DNA from: an uncultured Eubacterium sp.
Lineage (GTDB): Bacteria > Bacillota > Clostridia > Lachnospirales > Lachnospiraceae
DNA: 43,420 nucleotides
Assembly: GCA_945920185.1 (NCBI GenBank)
Contig: CAMEJP010000009.1
Coordinates: forward strand, 1-43,420
Direction of reading: 5' to 3'
Shown: in pieces, positions 31,999 through 41,197 of the stretch
Layout of the letters: each line of letters opens with the position of its first letter
Numbering within the stretch: the stretch's first letter is position 1
The notes under the pieces: model-generated
Seen by the model: the letters and a program-made list of their open reading frames with translations, nothing else
Databases searched by the model: none
Told to the model about the DNA's origin: nothing
Program-made: the position numbers and the translations under genes

Positions 31999-34209
31999 TT
32001 ATTTCCTGCTTTTCCATATATCTTTATCGTACTCAGCTATGGTTCTGTCTGATGAAAAGAAGCCTGATTTGGCTATATTGACAAGTGCCTTGGCTGCCCA
32101 CGCACGCCTGTCTTCATAGTCCGCAAGAGCCTTTTCTTTCACGCTGATGTACTCTTTTAAATCAAGAAGCGTCATAAACCAATCCTTGTTTATCAGTTCC
32201 TTGTAAAGTCTTGTAAGCATTTCCTTATCGCCAAGTCTTATCATATCACTGCTGACGATAAAGTCAACCAGATTTTTGATAAGTTCATCACCATTGTAAA
32301 TATCCTTTGATACATAAGTGTGATTCTTATAATGCTCTATAACCGTATTGCTGTCAGCTCCGAAGGTATATATATTCTCCTCTCCCACAAGCTCTGCAAT
32401 CTCCACGTTTGCTCCGTCCATTGTTCCGAGGGTCAGTGCACCGTTGAGCATAAATTTCATATTTCCCGTACCTGACGCTTCTTTAGATGCAAGTGAAATC
32501 TGCTCCGAAATATCACATGCAGGAATAACTTTCGCTGCCTTTGTAACATTGTAATTTTCAATCATTACCACCTTAAGATACGGACTTACCTCAGGATCAT
32601 TGTTGATAAGCTCTGAAAGACACAGTATAAGGTGAATTATATCCTTCGCTATAACATAGGCAGGAGCCGCCTTGGCGCCAAATATAACCGTAATAGGAGT
32701 CTTTGGCTTATTTCCCTTCTTAATCTCAAGGTACTTGTATATGACATAGAGAGCATTCATCTGCTGACGCTTGTATTCGTGAAGACGTTTTACCTGAACA
32801 TCAAATACAGAATCAGCGTCTATATCAATTCCCTGCGTCTTTTTAAGATAATCGGCAAACCTTACTTTATTGTTGTGCTTGATTTCATTAAGACGCATGA
32901 GAACATTTTCATCATTTTTAAAGTCCAGAAGCTTTGAAAGCTGTGCGGAATCCTTTTTGTAACCGTCCCCGATAAGTCCGGTAATAAATGATGCCAGTTC
33001 CTCGTTACAGTGCAGAAGCCATCTTCTGAACGTAATGCCGTTTGTCTTATTGTTAAATTTTTCAGGATAGAGCTTATAGAAATTGTTAAGTTCCTCCTTC
33101 TTTAATATCTCCGTGTGAAGATACGCAACACCGTTTACACTGTAACCATAGTGTATATCTATATGTGCCATATGCACTCTGTCGTTATCATCGATGATAT
33201 ATACGCTCTTATCGTCAAATGCAGTGCGCACCCTTCTGTCAAGTTCCTTTATAATAGGCACAAGCTGCGGCACAGCCTTTTCAAGGAAAGATAACGGCCA
33301 TTTTTCAAGTGCTTCCGCAAGTATGGTATGATTTGTATATGCGCAGGTTTTACTTACGATTTCTACTGCTTCGTCCATACTTATACCCTCTGCCGTAAGC
33401 AGTCTTATAAGTTCAGGTATAATCATGGTAGGGTGAGTATCATTTATCTGAATTGCGGCATATTCGTAAAGGTCGTGAAGATTTGAGCCTGCTGCCCTGC
33501 ACTCGTCAAGTATAAGCCTTGCTCCGTTGCTTACCATAAAATACTGCTGGTATACTCTTAAAAGACGTCCGTCGTCATCGCTGTCATCAGGATAGAGAAA
33601 CAGCGTCAGATTCTTCTTTATGTCTTTCTTGTCAAAATCAATGGAGTCTTCCTTAACGATACTCTCATCTACCGATTCAACATCAAACAGATGAAGTTTA
33701 TTTGTTCTGTTGTCATATCCGACCACATCAATATCATACATTCTTGACTTAACCTTTATGTCTCCAAATGTAATGTCGTAAACCACATCCGTCTTTGTAA
33801 GCCATGATTTTTCTTCAATCCATGGATTTGGCAAAGCTTTCTGACAGTTGTTTTCAAATACCTGCTTAAAAAGTCCGTAATGATAATTAAGACCTATACC
33901 GTCTCCCTTAATTCCAAGCGAAGCCATGGAATCAAGAAAACACGCTGCCAGACGGCCAAGACCGCCGTTTCCGAGAGACGGCTCCGGCTCAGCTTCCTCT
34001 ATGTCATAGATAGAAAATCCTTCACGTTCAAGTTCTTCCTTAACCTCATCAAACATTCCAAGATTGATAAGGTTGTTTGACAAAAGTTTTCCTATAAGAA
34101 ACTCAGCAGACACATAATACACTTTCTTCTTTCCGGAAGCACTTACTTTCTTTTGTGCCTCCTCCTTAACTTTGTCAAGCAATTCAAAATATTTTTCTTT
34201 AACTGTCAT
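31999..34209 (-). CDS. glgP: glycogen/maltodextrin phosphorylase
   Basis: A 736-residue cytoplasmic enzyme that splits alpha-1,4-glucans with phosphate to give glucose 1-phosphate. Seen in order: [18 protein letters not shown] near 34-51, [18 protein letters not shown] near 76-93, [12 protein letters not shown] in the middle, and the pyridoxal-phosphate lysine Lys585 in [13 protein letters not shown]. The N-terminus is some 60-80 residues shorter than that of E. coli GlgP or MalP, lacking part of the regulatory region, as in several Clostridia. GAGGT precedes the ATG at 34209. Downstream of malQ by 42 bases, it forms a glucan breakdown pair with it. Confidence 0.94.
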   Translation of the reverse strand: MTVKEKYFELLDKVKEEAQKKVSASGKKKVYYVSAEFLIGKLLSNNLINLGMFDEVKEELEREGFSIYDIEEAEPEPSLGNGGLGRLAACFLDSMASLGIKGDGIGLNYHYGLFKQVFENNCQKALPNPWIEEKSWLTKTDVVYDITFGDIKVKSRMYDIDVVGYDNRTNKLHLFDVESVDESIVKEDSIDFDKKDIKKNLTLFLYPDDSDDDGRLLRVYQQYFMVSNGARLILDECRAAGSNLHDLYEYAAIQINDTHPTMIIPELIRLLTAEGISMDEAVEIVSKTCAYTNHTILAEALEKWPLSFLEKAVPQLVPIIKELDRRVRTAFDDKSVYIIDDNDRVHMAHIDIHYGYSVNGVAYLHTEILKKEELNNFYKLYPEKFNNKTNGITFRRWLLHCNEELASFITGLIGDGYKKDSAQLSKLLDFKNDENVLMRLNEIKHNNKVRFADYLKKTQGIDIDADSVFDVQVKRLHEYKRQQMNALYVIYKYLEIKKGNKPKTPITVIFGAKAAPAYVIAKDIIHLILCLSELINNDPEVSPYLKVVMIENYNVTKAAKVIPACDISEQISLASKEASGTGNMKFMLNGALTLGTMDGANVEIAELVGEENIYTFGADSNTVIEHYKNHTYVSKDIYNGDELIKNLVDFIVSSDMIRLGDKEMLTRLYKELINKDWFMTLLDLKEYISVKEKALADYEDRRAWAAKALVNIAKSGFFSSDRTIAEYDKDIWKSRK

Positions 34210-34251
34210 AATTACCTCACATTCCGAAGTGACTTACCGCACTCCACAATT

Positions 34252-35736
34252 TTAAATTCTTCCGTACAGGCTCATCATATTCTTTAATTCCTTTGCCTGC
34301 CTTGCATTGTATTCATTTTTAACCATTCTCCACTTCCAGTTATTACCAAGAGTGGACGGAAAGTTAATCCTTGCATCAGCTCCGAGCTTTAAAATATCCT
34401 GCATTCGGAGTATCGCAGTATCCGCAACACTGGAACACAGCGCTCTTATGACCGTGTCATCAAGCTCTTCTTTTGTATCTGCGCCAAGATACGCCATCAT
34501 ATGCTTAAGTTCAGCCTTGCTTCTGGTATCCACATAAGCCCGAAACGGCTCATTGTCATGAGTTCCTATATATAAAACACTGTTTTTCCTTAAATTATGC
34601 GGCAGATGGTCATTTGACGCATCACCTCCAAAGGCAAACTGCAAGACCTTCATTCCCGGAAATCCTGTCTGTTCCAACACGTTTATGACCTCCGGCGTAA
34701 GCGCGCCCAAATCCTCAGCTATGATTCTTCCAAGTCCAAGCGTTTCCACTATGGCATTTGTAAGTTTAAGTCCGGGGCCCTTCTCATACCAGCCGTACTT
34801 TGCACTTTTATCATATGGTATGCAATAATACCTGACTATTCCTATAAAATGATCGATTCGTATTATGTCGTACAGTCTTCCGAGTGCTTTCATCCTGCTT
34901 TTAAACCATGCAAATTTTTCTTTTTCGTGGGTTTCCCAGTTATAAAGCGGATTGCCCCACTTCTGCCCATCCTCGCAAAAGTCATCCGGAGGACATCCCG
35001 CGACCTCAGTCTGACGCAGTTTTTCATCAAGTCTGAAAAGTTCAGGATTTACCCACACATCCGAGCTGTCATACGAAACATATATCGGCATATCTCCTAT
35101 AATCCTTATTCCCCTGTCATTTGCATATTTTTTAAGTTTATCCCACTGCTCGTAAAACTTATACTGCAAAAACTTGTGAAAATATATGTCGTCCGCTAGC
35201 TCCTTTTTATATCTCTTCAAAGCTTTATTATCACGAAATCTTATATCCTCGTCCCACTCTGACCATTCCTTATCTCCAAAATATGACTTCACAGCCATAA
35301 ACAGAGCATAATCCGAAAGCCACTTTTCACGTTTTTCAAATTTTTCAAAAGCTTCACACTGGGCATTTTTCCAGCGTTTGAAAGCCTTTCTTAATATAGC
35401 GTACCTGTTTTTGTACTGCTTTTCGTAATCAACATATCTCTCACTCTGACCATAATCAAAGTCGTTAAGTTCCTTCGCCGTCAAAAGTTTCTCTGACTTT
35501 AAAATATCCAAATCAATAAAATAAGGATTGCCCGCAAACGCCGAGGGCGACTGGTAAGGGCTGTCTCCATAACTTGTCGGTCCAAGAGGCAGTACCTGCC
35601 AGTAGCTCTGCCCCGCAGCGCACAGCCAATCCACATATTTATAGGCTTCCTTGCCAAATGTACCTATACCGTATTTTGAGGGCAGTGAGCTTACCGGTAA
35701 AAGTATGCCTGCTCCCCTTTTCAATTCGCCTGTCAT
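34252..35736 (-). CDS. malQ: 4-alpha-glucanotransferase (GH77)
   Basis: A 494-residue cytoplasmic enzyme that transfers maltodextrin segments between chains and releases glucose, feeding the phosphorylase. GH77 marks: GILLPVSSLPSKYGIGTFG at the start, GDSPYQSPSAFAGNPYFI near 57-74, the nucleophile Asp in RIDHFIGIVRYY, the acid/base Glu in IIAEDLG, and the transition-state Asp in GTHDNEP. The frame opens at a TTG (35742), but ATG 35736 with GGAG seven bases upstream is preferred. First gene of a possible six-gene run ending at the antiporter. Confidence 0.95.
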   Translation of the reverse strand: MTGELKRGAGILLPVSSLPSKYGIGTFGKEAYKYVDWLCAAGQSYWQVLPLGPTSYGDSPYQSPSAFAGNPYFIDLDILKSEKLLTAKELNDFDYGQSERYVDYEKQYKNRYAILRKAFKRWKNAQCEAFEKFEKREKWLSDYALFMAVKSYFGDKEWSEWDEDIRFRDNKALKRYKKELADDIYFHKFLQYKFYEQWDKLKKYANDRGIRIIGDMPIYVSYDSSDVWVNPELFRLDEKLRQTEVAGCPPDDFCEDGQKWGNPLYNWETHEKEKFAWFKSRMKALGRLYDIIRIDHFIGIVRYYCIPYDKSAKYGWYEKGPGLKLTNAIVETLGLGRIIAEDLGALTPEVINVLEQTGFPGMKVLQFAFGGDASNDHLPHNLRKNSVLYIGTHDNEPFRAYVDTRSKAELKHMMAYLGADTKEELDDTVIRALCSSVADTAILRMQDILKLGADARINFPSTLGNNWKWRMVKNEYNARQAKELKNMMSLYGRI

Positions 35737-35770
35737 ACACAATCTCCGTTTCCTATGTTAAATTGTTATT

Positions 35771-35799
35771 ATTTTATCACACTTTAGAAATTGTGTAAA
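35771..35799 (-). promoter_or_regulatory. sigma-A promoter of malQ-glgP
   Basis: Minus sense TTTACA (35794-35799), 17-bp spacer, TAAAAT (35771-35776), directly after the phoR stop codon and 34 bases before malQ. TTTACA is also the Pho-repeat hexamer, but no second copy in 11-bp phase is present, so phosphate control is not claimed. Confidence 0.65.
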
Positions 35800-35802
35800 C
35801 AC

Positions 35803-37170
35803 TTATATATTTTCATTAAATGTTACTTTTACGCATGTACCCACATTAAGCTCACTATCAAGCGTCAGAACCGCATTAGGATGCTGTGCAATAATATGCT
35901 TTACTATGGCAAGACCTAGTCCCGTTCCTCCCGTAGACTTGGAACGGCTCTTATCTACCCTGTAGAAGCGTTCAAACACGCGGTCAAGGTCCTCCTTAGG
36001 AATACCTATTCCCGTATCGCGTATAGACAGCTCCACGCAGTCTCCATGGTGCTCACCGCCCTGCTGCCTGCTGCCCGTATGTTTAACGGACACATATACA
36101 TCGCCGTTTGGCTTATTGTATCTTATTGCATTTCCGCAGACATTGACAAGTAACTCCTCTATCATTTCCCTGTTTCCGGTCACATATGCACTTTCTCCCT
36201 CAAAATGCATATTTACATTACTTTTTGAGGCTGTAACGCTCAATGTATCCACACAGCTTCTTGCCATTTCCGTAAGATTAAGTTTCTCCATCAAAACTTC
36301 ATCCGTAGTTTTAAAATCAAGCGAGGAGAGCTTTATTATATCATTGATAAGGCTCAACAACCTATCCGAATTTTTGTGTATCTCACCCGCAAATCTCTTT
36401 GTGTCCTCCTCATCTGCCATACCATTTTGTATAATCTCCGAATATCCGCTTATGGCGGTAAGCGGTGTCTTAAGCTCATGTGAGACATTTGCGGTAAATT
36501 CCTGACGCATTTTAGCGCCTTTTATTATGTCCTTATGCTGTGTTGATATACGCTCCACAACAGGTTCCAATTCTTTATATGTACTTATGTTGGTATCACT
36601 GTCAAGATTGTCCGACAGCTTTTCTATAGGAGCTACTATACTCTTTGTGAGAAAATGCGACAAAATTATGCAAAAGCCCCATAAGAGCAACAAAATAAGA
36701 AGCATCGCAGGAAGGGTACTAATAAATATCGCCATTATGCTTTTTGCTTCCTTGGATACACGAAGTATATTGCCGTCAGACAGTAATATGGCATAATAAA
36801 ATGTGCTTTTACCGAAAGTATCGGACTTTCTTATGGACTGTCCCTCTCCTTTATCCTTTGCCTCTATTATCTCCGGTCTGTCCTTGTGATTGTTCATACT
36901 ATCCGAATCAGTGTATGAATCATAGTCTACATGTCCGTCATCATTTATGATCGTAACTCTTATATCCTCAAGCTCCGCTTTATCTATAAAAGACTCAAGT
37001 TCTTTGATATTCTCAATTCCCGAGATAGTCCGGACATACGTTTTGAGCTCTTTTATTACCTCTTTCTCAAAGAGTTCATAAAAAAGCTTTGTGCATAGTA
37101 CGGCACACACAAGTATTGTAAGTGCGGTAAGTGTTATTAACTTTATGTTTATCTTTCTTTTAAGTGTCAT
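35803..37170 (-). CDS. phoR: phosphate sensor histidine kinase (PhoR-like)
   Basis: A 455-residue membrane kinase partner of the PhoB-like regulator. Two membrane helices (about 8-28 and 146-168) flank an extracytoplasmic sensor domain. A short HAMP-like linker leads to the phosphorylation helix FTANVSHELKTPLT (His231). The ATPase domain has the N-box around NVCGNAIRYN, the G1 box DTGIGIP, the F-box ERFYRVD and the G2 box GGTGLGLAIV. The frame is open to 37200, but ATG 37170 is preferred, with GAGAGG in place upstream. The phosphate role follows from the adjoining pst-phoU genes and the Pho-box promoter of phoB. Confidence 0.9.
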   Translation of the reverse strand: MTLKRKINIKLITLTALTILVCAVLCTKLFYELFEKEVIKELKTYVRTISGIENIKELESFIDKAELEDIRVTIINDDGHVDYDSYTDSDSMNNHKDRPEIIEAKDKGEGQSIRKSDTFGKSTFYYAILLSDGNILRVSKEAKSIMAIFISTLPAMLLILLLLWGFCIILSHFLTKSIVAPIEKLSDNLDSDTNISTYKELEPVVERISTQHKDIIKGAKMRQEFTANVSHELKTPLTAISGYSEIIQNGMADEEDTKRFAGEIHKNSDRLLSLINDIIKLSSLDFKTTDEVLMEKLNLTEMARSCVDTLSVTASKSNVNMHFEGESAYVTGNREMIEELLVNVCGNAIRYNKPNGDVYVSVKHTGSRQQGGEHHGDCVELSIRDTGIGIPKEDLDRVFERFYRVDKSRSKSTGGTGLGLAIVKHIIAQHPNAVLTLDSELNVGTCVKVTFNENI

Positions 37171-37182
37171 AGCTGCCTCTCG

Positions 37183-37194
37183 TTTTGAAGCGTT
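37183..37194 (-). repeat. AACGCTTCAAAA start-site motif, copy 4
   Basis: Minus sense AACGCTTCAAAA, ending 12 bases before the phoR ATG (37170). The most divergent of the five copies. It shares the AACGCTTC core. Confidence 0.4.
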
Positions 37195-37198
37195 ATTC

Positions 37199-37224
37199 AA
37201 CAGACTCTTATCTTGATGTCTGTT
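37199..37224 (-). promoter_or_regulatory. intercistronic hairpin between phoB and phoR
   Basis: AACAGAC (37199-37205) pairs with GTCTGTT (37218-37224). No T-run follows in minus sense, so it is not a normal terminator. It may adjust the amount of kinase relative to regulator by RNA processing. Confidence 0.4.
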
Positions 37225-37236
37225 ACGCTTTTTAAT

Positions 37237-37908
37237 TTACTCCATAACATAACCGACATTTCTTATAGTCTTAATCCTTGCGCCCTCTTCTCCAAGTTTC
37301 TGTCTTAATGTCTTAATATGTACATCAAGAGTCCTTGACTCACCTTCATAGTCGGTACTCCATATCCTGTCCATTATGACATCCCTTGACATTACCCTGT
37401 TTCTGTTATTCATAAGGAGGCTCAAAAGCTCATATTCTTTGAATGTAAGCTCACACACCCTGTCATCAACATATACCGTATGGCGTTCATCATCCATATA
37501 TATTTTTCCAAGTCGTATAACCTTATCTTCTTTTGATTCTCCTGTCCTTCTTAATAGTGCCTTGACTCTTGAGACCAGTTCCATTACTCCGAACGGCTTT
37601 GATATGTAATCATCAGCACCAAGTTCCAGACCTTTTACAGTATCTATCTCAGTAGTCTTTGCAGTCACCATGATAACTGGGATACGTCTTGTATCAGGCG
37701 TGCTTCTAAGCTTTTTCAATATGCTCAGCCCATCCTCATCAGGAAGCATTATATCAAGAATAACGATATCCGGTTGCTTTTCAGCAATTCGCTTATAAAA
37801 GTCTTTGGCATTTTCAAAGCCGCATACTATATACCCGCTGTTTTTAAGCGAAAACATCTCTATCTCCTGTATATTTTTATCATCCTCAACAATGTATATG
37901 AGTGACAT
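37237..37908 (-). CDS. phoB: PhoB/PhoP-type response regulator
   Basis: A 223-residue OmpR-family transcription factor. The receiver domain (1-118) has the acidic pair at 9-10 (EDD), the phosphoacceptor Asp in DIVILDIMLPDEDG (about 52) and Lys in the DDYISKPFG loop (about 103). The winged-helix domain (about 130-223) ends with RTLDVHIKTLRQKLG and IRNVGYVME, the DNA-reading part. AAGGAG supports ATG 37908. Its promoter contains phased TTTACN repeats, so it probably activates itself. It follows phoU by 140 bases. Confidence 0.92.
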   Translation of the reverse strand: MSLIYIVEDDKNIQEIEMFSLKNSGYIVCGFENAKDFYKRIAEKQPDIVILDIMLPDEDGLSILKKLRSTPDTRRIPVIMVTAKTTEIDTVKGLELGADDYISKPFGVMELVSRVKALLRRTGESKEDKVIRLGKIYMDDERHTVYVDDRVCELTFKEYELLSLLMNNRNRVMSRDVIMDRIWSTDYEGESRTLDVHIKTLRQKLGEEGARIKTIRNVGYVME

Positions 37909-37989
37909 AGCAAAGTCTCCTTCCCATAGTCCTGATATAATCAGACATTCACAAACCTCTTTACTGCATGGCAGCTTAATTTTAACTTA

Positions 37990-38043
37990 ATTATAATCCC
38001 CCAAAGTAAAATGTGCCAGTGTTTAATGTAAAAATCAAGTAAA
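37990..38043 (-). promoter_or_regulatory. phoB promoter with phased Pho-box repeats
   Basis: In minus sense the hexamers TTTACT (38038-38043), TTTACA (38027-38032) and TTTACT (38005-38010) begin 11 and then 22 bp apart, so all are on the same helix face. TATAAT (37990-37995) follows with only a weak -35. The pattern matches the TT(A/T/C)ACA repeats bound by PhoP in Bacillus and implies PhoB-activated transcription. Confidence 0.75.
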
Positions 38044-38048
38044 ATTAT

Positions 38049-38690
38049 CTACTCTTTTGTTCCTGTAATAGAGAATAATACCCACTCTGCTATATTTGTA
38101 GCGTGGTCTCCTATTCTCTCAAAATATTTTGCCACCATAAGAAGGTCCGTTGCCTGCTCACCGTTCGCTGGATCAATCGATATGAGTGATATAAGTTCGC
38201 TTTTTACCTTTACAAAGAGATCGTCAACTATGTCATCGCTCTCTATTACATGCCTTGCAAGCTCCACATCCTTATTTACAAAGGAATCAATACTGCTTAC
38301 CACCATAACCGTGGTTTCCTTTGCCATCTGTGTTATATGCTCGAGTTTCTTTATATACGGAGTTTTTGCCATTGAACGTGTTATTTCCGATATATCAGCT
38401 GCCTGGTCTCCTATACGTTCCATATCCGTAATCATCTTCAGGGCTGAAGAAATCAGCCTTAAATCTCTTGCTACAGGCTGCTGCTGCATAAGCATTTTAA
38501 GGCAAAGATTTTCTATAACCTTTTCCTGATGGTCTATGGTAGCGTCAAACTCTATTGCCTGATTTGCAAGTTCCACATCCTGACGTGCAAGGGCTGACAC
38601 AGCCATCTCTATCGCCTTTTCGATGTAGCTTCCCATCTCAATAAGCTCATTGTTTAATGTATCCAACTGTTTATCAAAAAAATTTCGCAT
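38049..38690 (-). CDS. phoU: phosphate transport regulator PhoU
   Basis: A 213-residue cytoplasmic protein made of two three-helix bundles, each with the metal-binding motif: E-R-I-G-D-Q-A-A-D-I near residue 90 and E-R-I-G-D-H-A-T-N-I-A-E near 195. It links the Pst transporter to the PhoR kinase and keeps the regulon off when phosphate is plentiful. ATG 38690 gives the normal length. The frame to 38777 overlaps the pstB end. It starts 4 bases after the pstB stop. Confidence 0.95.
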   Translation of the reverse strand: MRNFFDKQLDTLNNELIEMGSYIEKAIEMAVSALARQDVELANQAIEFDATIDHQEKVIENLCLKMLMQQQPVARDLRLISSALKMITDMERIGDQAADISEITRSMAKTPYIKKLEHITQMAKETTVMVVSSIDSFVNKDVELARHVIESDDIVDDLFVKVKSELISLISIDPANGEQATDLLMVAKYFERIGDHATNIAEWVLFSITGTKE

Positions 38691-38694
38691 TTTA

Positions 38695-39447
38695 TCAACC
38701 AAACCTTCCTGTGATATAATCCTCTGTTCTCTTGTCCTTAGGCATAGAAAACATTTCCTCCGTATCAGCAAATTCAATTATCTCGCCAAGCAGGAAAAAT
38801 GCCGTCTTGTCCGATACTCTTGTTGCCTGCTGCATATTATGGGTAACCATAACAATGGTGTAATCCTTCTTAAGTTCCAAGACCAAATCCTCTATCTTTG
38901 TTGTAGATATTGGGTCAAGTGCTGATGTAGGCTCGTCCATAAGTATGACCTCAGGTTCTACCGCAAGTGCTCTTGCAATGCAAAGTCTCTGCTGCTGTCC
39001 TCCCGAAAGTCCAAGTGCGCTCTTTTTAAGTCTGTCCTTTAGCTCATCCCATATAGCTGCATTTTTAAGGGAGCGTTCCACTATCTCATCAAGCTCTGAC
39101 TTCTTCTTTATTCCATGTGTTCTTGGTCCGAATGCTATGTTGTCATACACGCTCATAGGGAACGGATTAGGCTTCTGAAAGACCATTCCTACTCTCTTTC
39201 TTAAAATATTGATGTCCATATCTCCGTAGATATCCTCGCCGTCAAGAAGCACGTTTCCTGTTATCTTACAGCCTGCCACCAAATCATTCATCCTGTTAAG
39301 CGACTTTAAAAATGTGGATTTGCCGCATCCTGAAGGACCTATAAATGCCGTTATCTCATTAGCCTTTATATCGATATTAAGTTTTTTCAAGGCGTGAAAA
39401 TCGCCATAGTATAAGTCAAGTCCTGACACGTTAAATTTATCTTTCAT
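38695..39447 (-). CDS. pstB: phosphate ABC transporter ATPase PstB
   Basis: The 250-residue ATPase of the high-affinity phosphate importer. Walker [10 protein letters not shown] at 37-45, signature LSGGQQQR, Walker [14 protein letters not shown] with the PstB-typical P-I-S-T continuation, and the His-loop in [15 protein letters not shown] are all intact. AGGTGA precedes the ATG. It lies 8 bases after pstA and 4 before phoU. Confidence 0.97.
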   Translation of the reverse strand: MKDKFNVSGLDLYYGDFHALKKLNIDIKANEITAFIGPSGCGKSTFLKSLNRMNDLVAGCKITGNVLLDGEDIYGDMDINILRKRVGMVFQKPNPFPMSVYDNIAFGPRTHGIKKKSELDEIVERSLKNAAIWDELKDRLKKSALGLSGGQQQRLCIARALAVEPEVILMDEPTSALDPISTTKIEDLVLELKKDYTIVMVTHNMQQATRVSDKTAFFLLGEIIEFADTEEMFSMPKDKRTEDYITGRFG

Positions 39448-39455
39448 ATATTCAC

Positions 39456-40322
39456 CTATACCTTTGATATTCTTTTTGCAATAAATGACGCTAGGGCATT
39501 TATCAGCATAACAACTATAAGCAACACGACAGCCGTGGCATATGCCTCACCCGTATGAAGTCCTTCTCTCGACAGGCTGTACATATGTATTGCCAGCGTA
39601 CGTCCCGAAGAAAATACATTCTGTATCATGGCGGTATCTGTTCCTGCCGTATACATAAGAGCTGCCGTTTCACCTACTATTCTTCCGGTAGCCAGTATTA
39701 TTCCGGAAAGTATTCCGGGAACTGCACTTGGAAGAACTATTTTAAATATGGTTCTAAGCTTTCCGACGCCAAGCGCAAAACTTCCCTCCCTGTAAGAAAC
39801 AGGTACGGCAAGAAGTGCTTCCTCGCTTGTTCTCATAATTGTAGGAAGCACCATAATAGCGAGTGTAAATGCGCCCGCAAGTATGGATTTGCCCCAATGA
39901 AGGGAATATACAAAGAAGAGCATACCAAACAGACCGTAGACAATGGATGGTATACCTGATAAGGTTTCCGTAGTTACACTTATAATCTTAACTATTTTAT
40001 TTTCCTTATTTGCGTATTCCACCAGATATATTGCCGAGCCTATTCCAAACGGTACCGCTACCAAAAGCGTCATTGCCGTCACGGCCACTGTTGTCACAAT
40101 TGCAGGTAGCATGGAGCAGTTATCCGAATTATACTTTACGGCAAACAAATCTCTGTTCAAATTTGGTATTCCGTTTACCAGTATATGCACCACGATAAAT
40201 CCGAGAGCGCCGACAGTCACAATCGCTGACAGTATAACTATAAGGAATAAGGCAAATGAACCCGGATGGCTTTTGTAGGTTTTAAGCTTAAGTGCAAGTT
40301 TACTTTTCTTTTCATTTGCCAT
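39456..40322 (-). CDS. pstA: phosphate ABC transporter permease PstA
   Basis: A 288-residue membrane subunit with six helices. The EAA-loop region reads [27 protein letters not shown], and the family segment [11 protein letters not shown] is present. The start at 40322 overlaps the pstC stop by one base (TGATG). A GTG one codon earlier is in frame but less likely. Confidence 0.95.
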   Translation of the reverse strand: MANEKKSKLALKLKTYKSHPGSFALFLIVILSAIVTVGALGFIVVHILVNGIPNLNRDLFAVKYNSDNCSMLPAIVTTVAVTAMTLLVAVPFGIGSAIYLVEYANKENKIVKIISVTTETLSGIPSIVYGLFGMLFFVYSLHWGKSILAGAFTLAIMVLPTIMRTSEEALLAVPVSYREGSFALGVGKLRTIFKIVLPSAVPGILSGIILATGRIVGETAALMYTAGTDTAMIQNVFSSGRTLAIHMYSLSREGLHTGEAYATAVVLLIVVMLINALASFIAKRISKV

Positions 40323-41170
40323 CACTGCACCTTCTTTCCTTTAAGGATATTAAAGCAGATATTTATTATCAGTATAAATACAAAAAGTACTACGCCTGTA
40401 GCTATAAGCGCCTCACTGTGAAGTCCTGCAGCATATCCCATTTCCATTACAATATTTGTAGTCATTGTTCTCACGCCGCTTAACAGGCTGTCCGGAACAA
40501 CCGGCTCATCACCGCCCATCATAACAACCGCCATAGTTTCACCGATGGCACGTCCCACTCCCAATACTACAGCAGCGAACACGCCTGACTTTGCTGCCGG
40601 AAGTACCACTCTGAATATACTTCGCTCCGGTGTAGCTCCCAGTGCCAATGCGCCTTCGTAATAGTTTTCAGGGACCGCCCTGAGACTTGCTTCCGATACT
40701 CCTATAATTGTCGGCAGAATCATAAGTCCTAAAAGCACTGAAGCCGTAAGAACGCTGTAACCTGTTCCTCCTATGTAATCTCTCACAAACGGAACTATAA
40801 CAGCCATACCAAAAAATCCGTATATTACGCTTGGTATGCTGGCAAGCAAGTCCACCGCCGGTTTAAGGAACCTGTAAAGTCCCTTCGGGCAGTACCTTGC
40901 CATAAATACTGCCATAAATATTCCTATAGGAACGCCTACAATAATTGCTCCTGCCGTAACATAGAGGCTTCCGACAATCATTGAAAATATTCCGTATATT
41001 TCCGAGCTTGGCTTCCATATCTTTCCAAATACAAATTCTTTAAATCCGATTTTTGCTATGGCCGGAATACCATTTCCGAAAAGATATATGCAGATGAGGG
41101 CGACTGCGAGTATTGACACGCAGGCGACCCCCAAAAATACATATTCCATTATCTTTTCATGCTTCCTCAT
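40322..41170 (-). CDS. pstC: phosphate ABC transporter permease PstC
   Basis: A 282-residue membrane subunit with six helices. It shows the cytoplasmic-loop motif NYYEGALALGATPERSIFRVVLPAAKSGV and GVGRAIGETMAVVMMGG, both typical of PstC. Its ATG follows GGAAGGAAG, which is part of copy 5 of the start-site motif, 27 bases after the pstS stop. Confidence 0.96.
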   Translation of the reverse strand: MRKHEKIMEYVFLGVACVSILAVALICIYLFGNGIPAIAKIGFKEFVFGKIWKPSSEIYGIFSMIVGSLYVTAGAIIVGVPIGIFMAVFMARYCPKGLYRFLKPAVDLLASIPSVIYGFFGMAVIVPFVRDYIGGTGYSVLTASVLLGLMILPTIIGVSEASLRAVPENYYEGALALGATPERSIFRVVLPAAKSGVFAAVVLGVGRAIGETMAVVMMGGDEPVVPDSLLSGVRTMTTNIVMEMGYAAGLHSEALIATGVVLFVFILIINICFNILKGKKVQ

Positions 41171-41182
41171 ACAAATTCTTCC

Positions 41183-41194
41183 TTCCGAAGCGTT
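41183..41194 (-). repeat. AACGCTTCGGAA start-site motif, copy 5
   Basis: Minus sense AACGCTTCGGAA, ending 12 bases before the pstC ATG. Identical over 15 bases (AACGCTTCGGAAGGA) to copy 1 at the left edge. Confidence 0.55.
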
Positions 41195-41197
41195 TTA

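Noticed and set aside
35794-35799. TTTACA before malQ as a Pho-box element
   Set aside because: Only a single copy, with no partner at 11 bp. It serves better as a -35 element.
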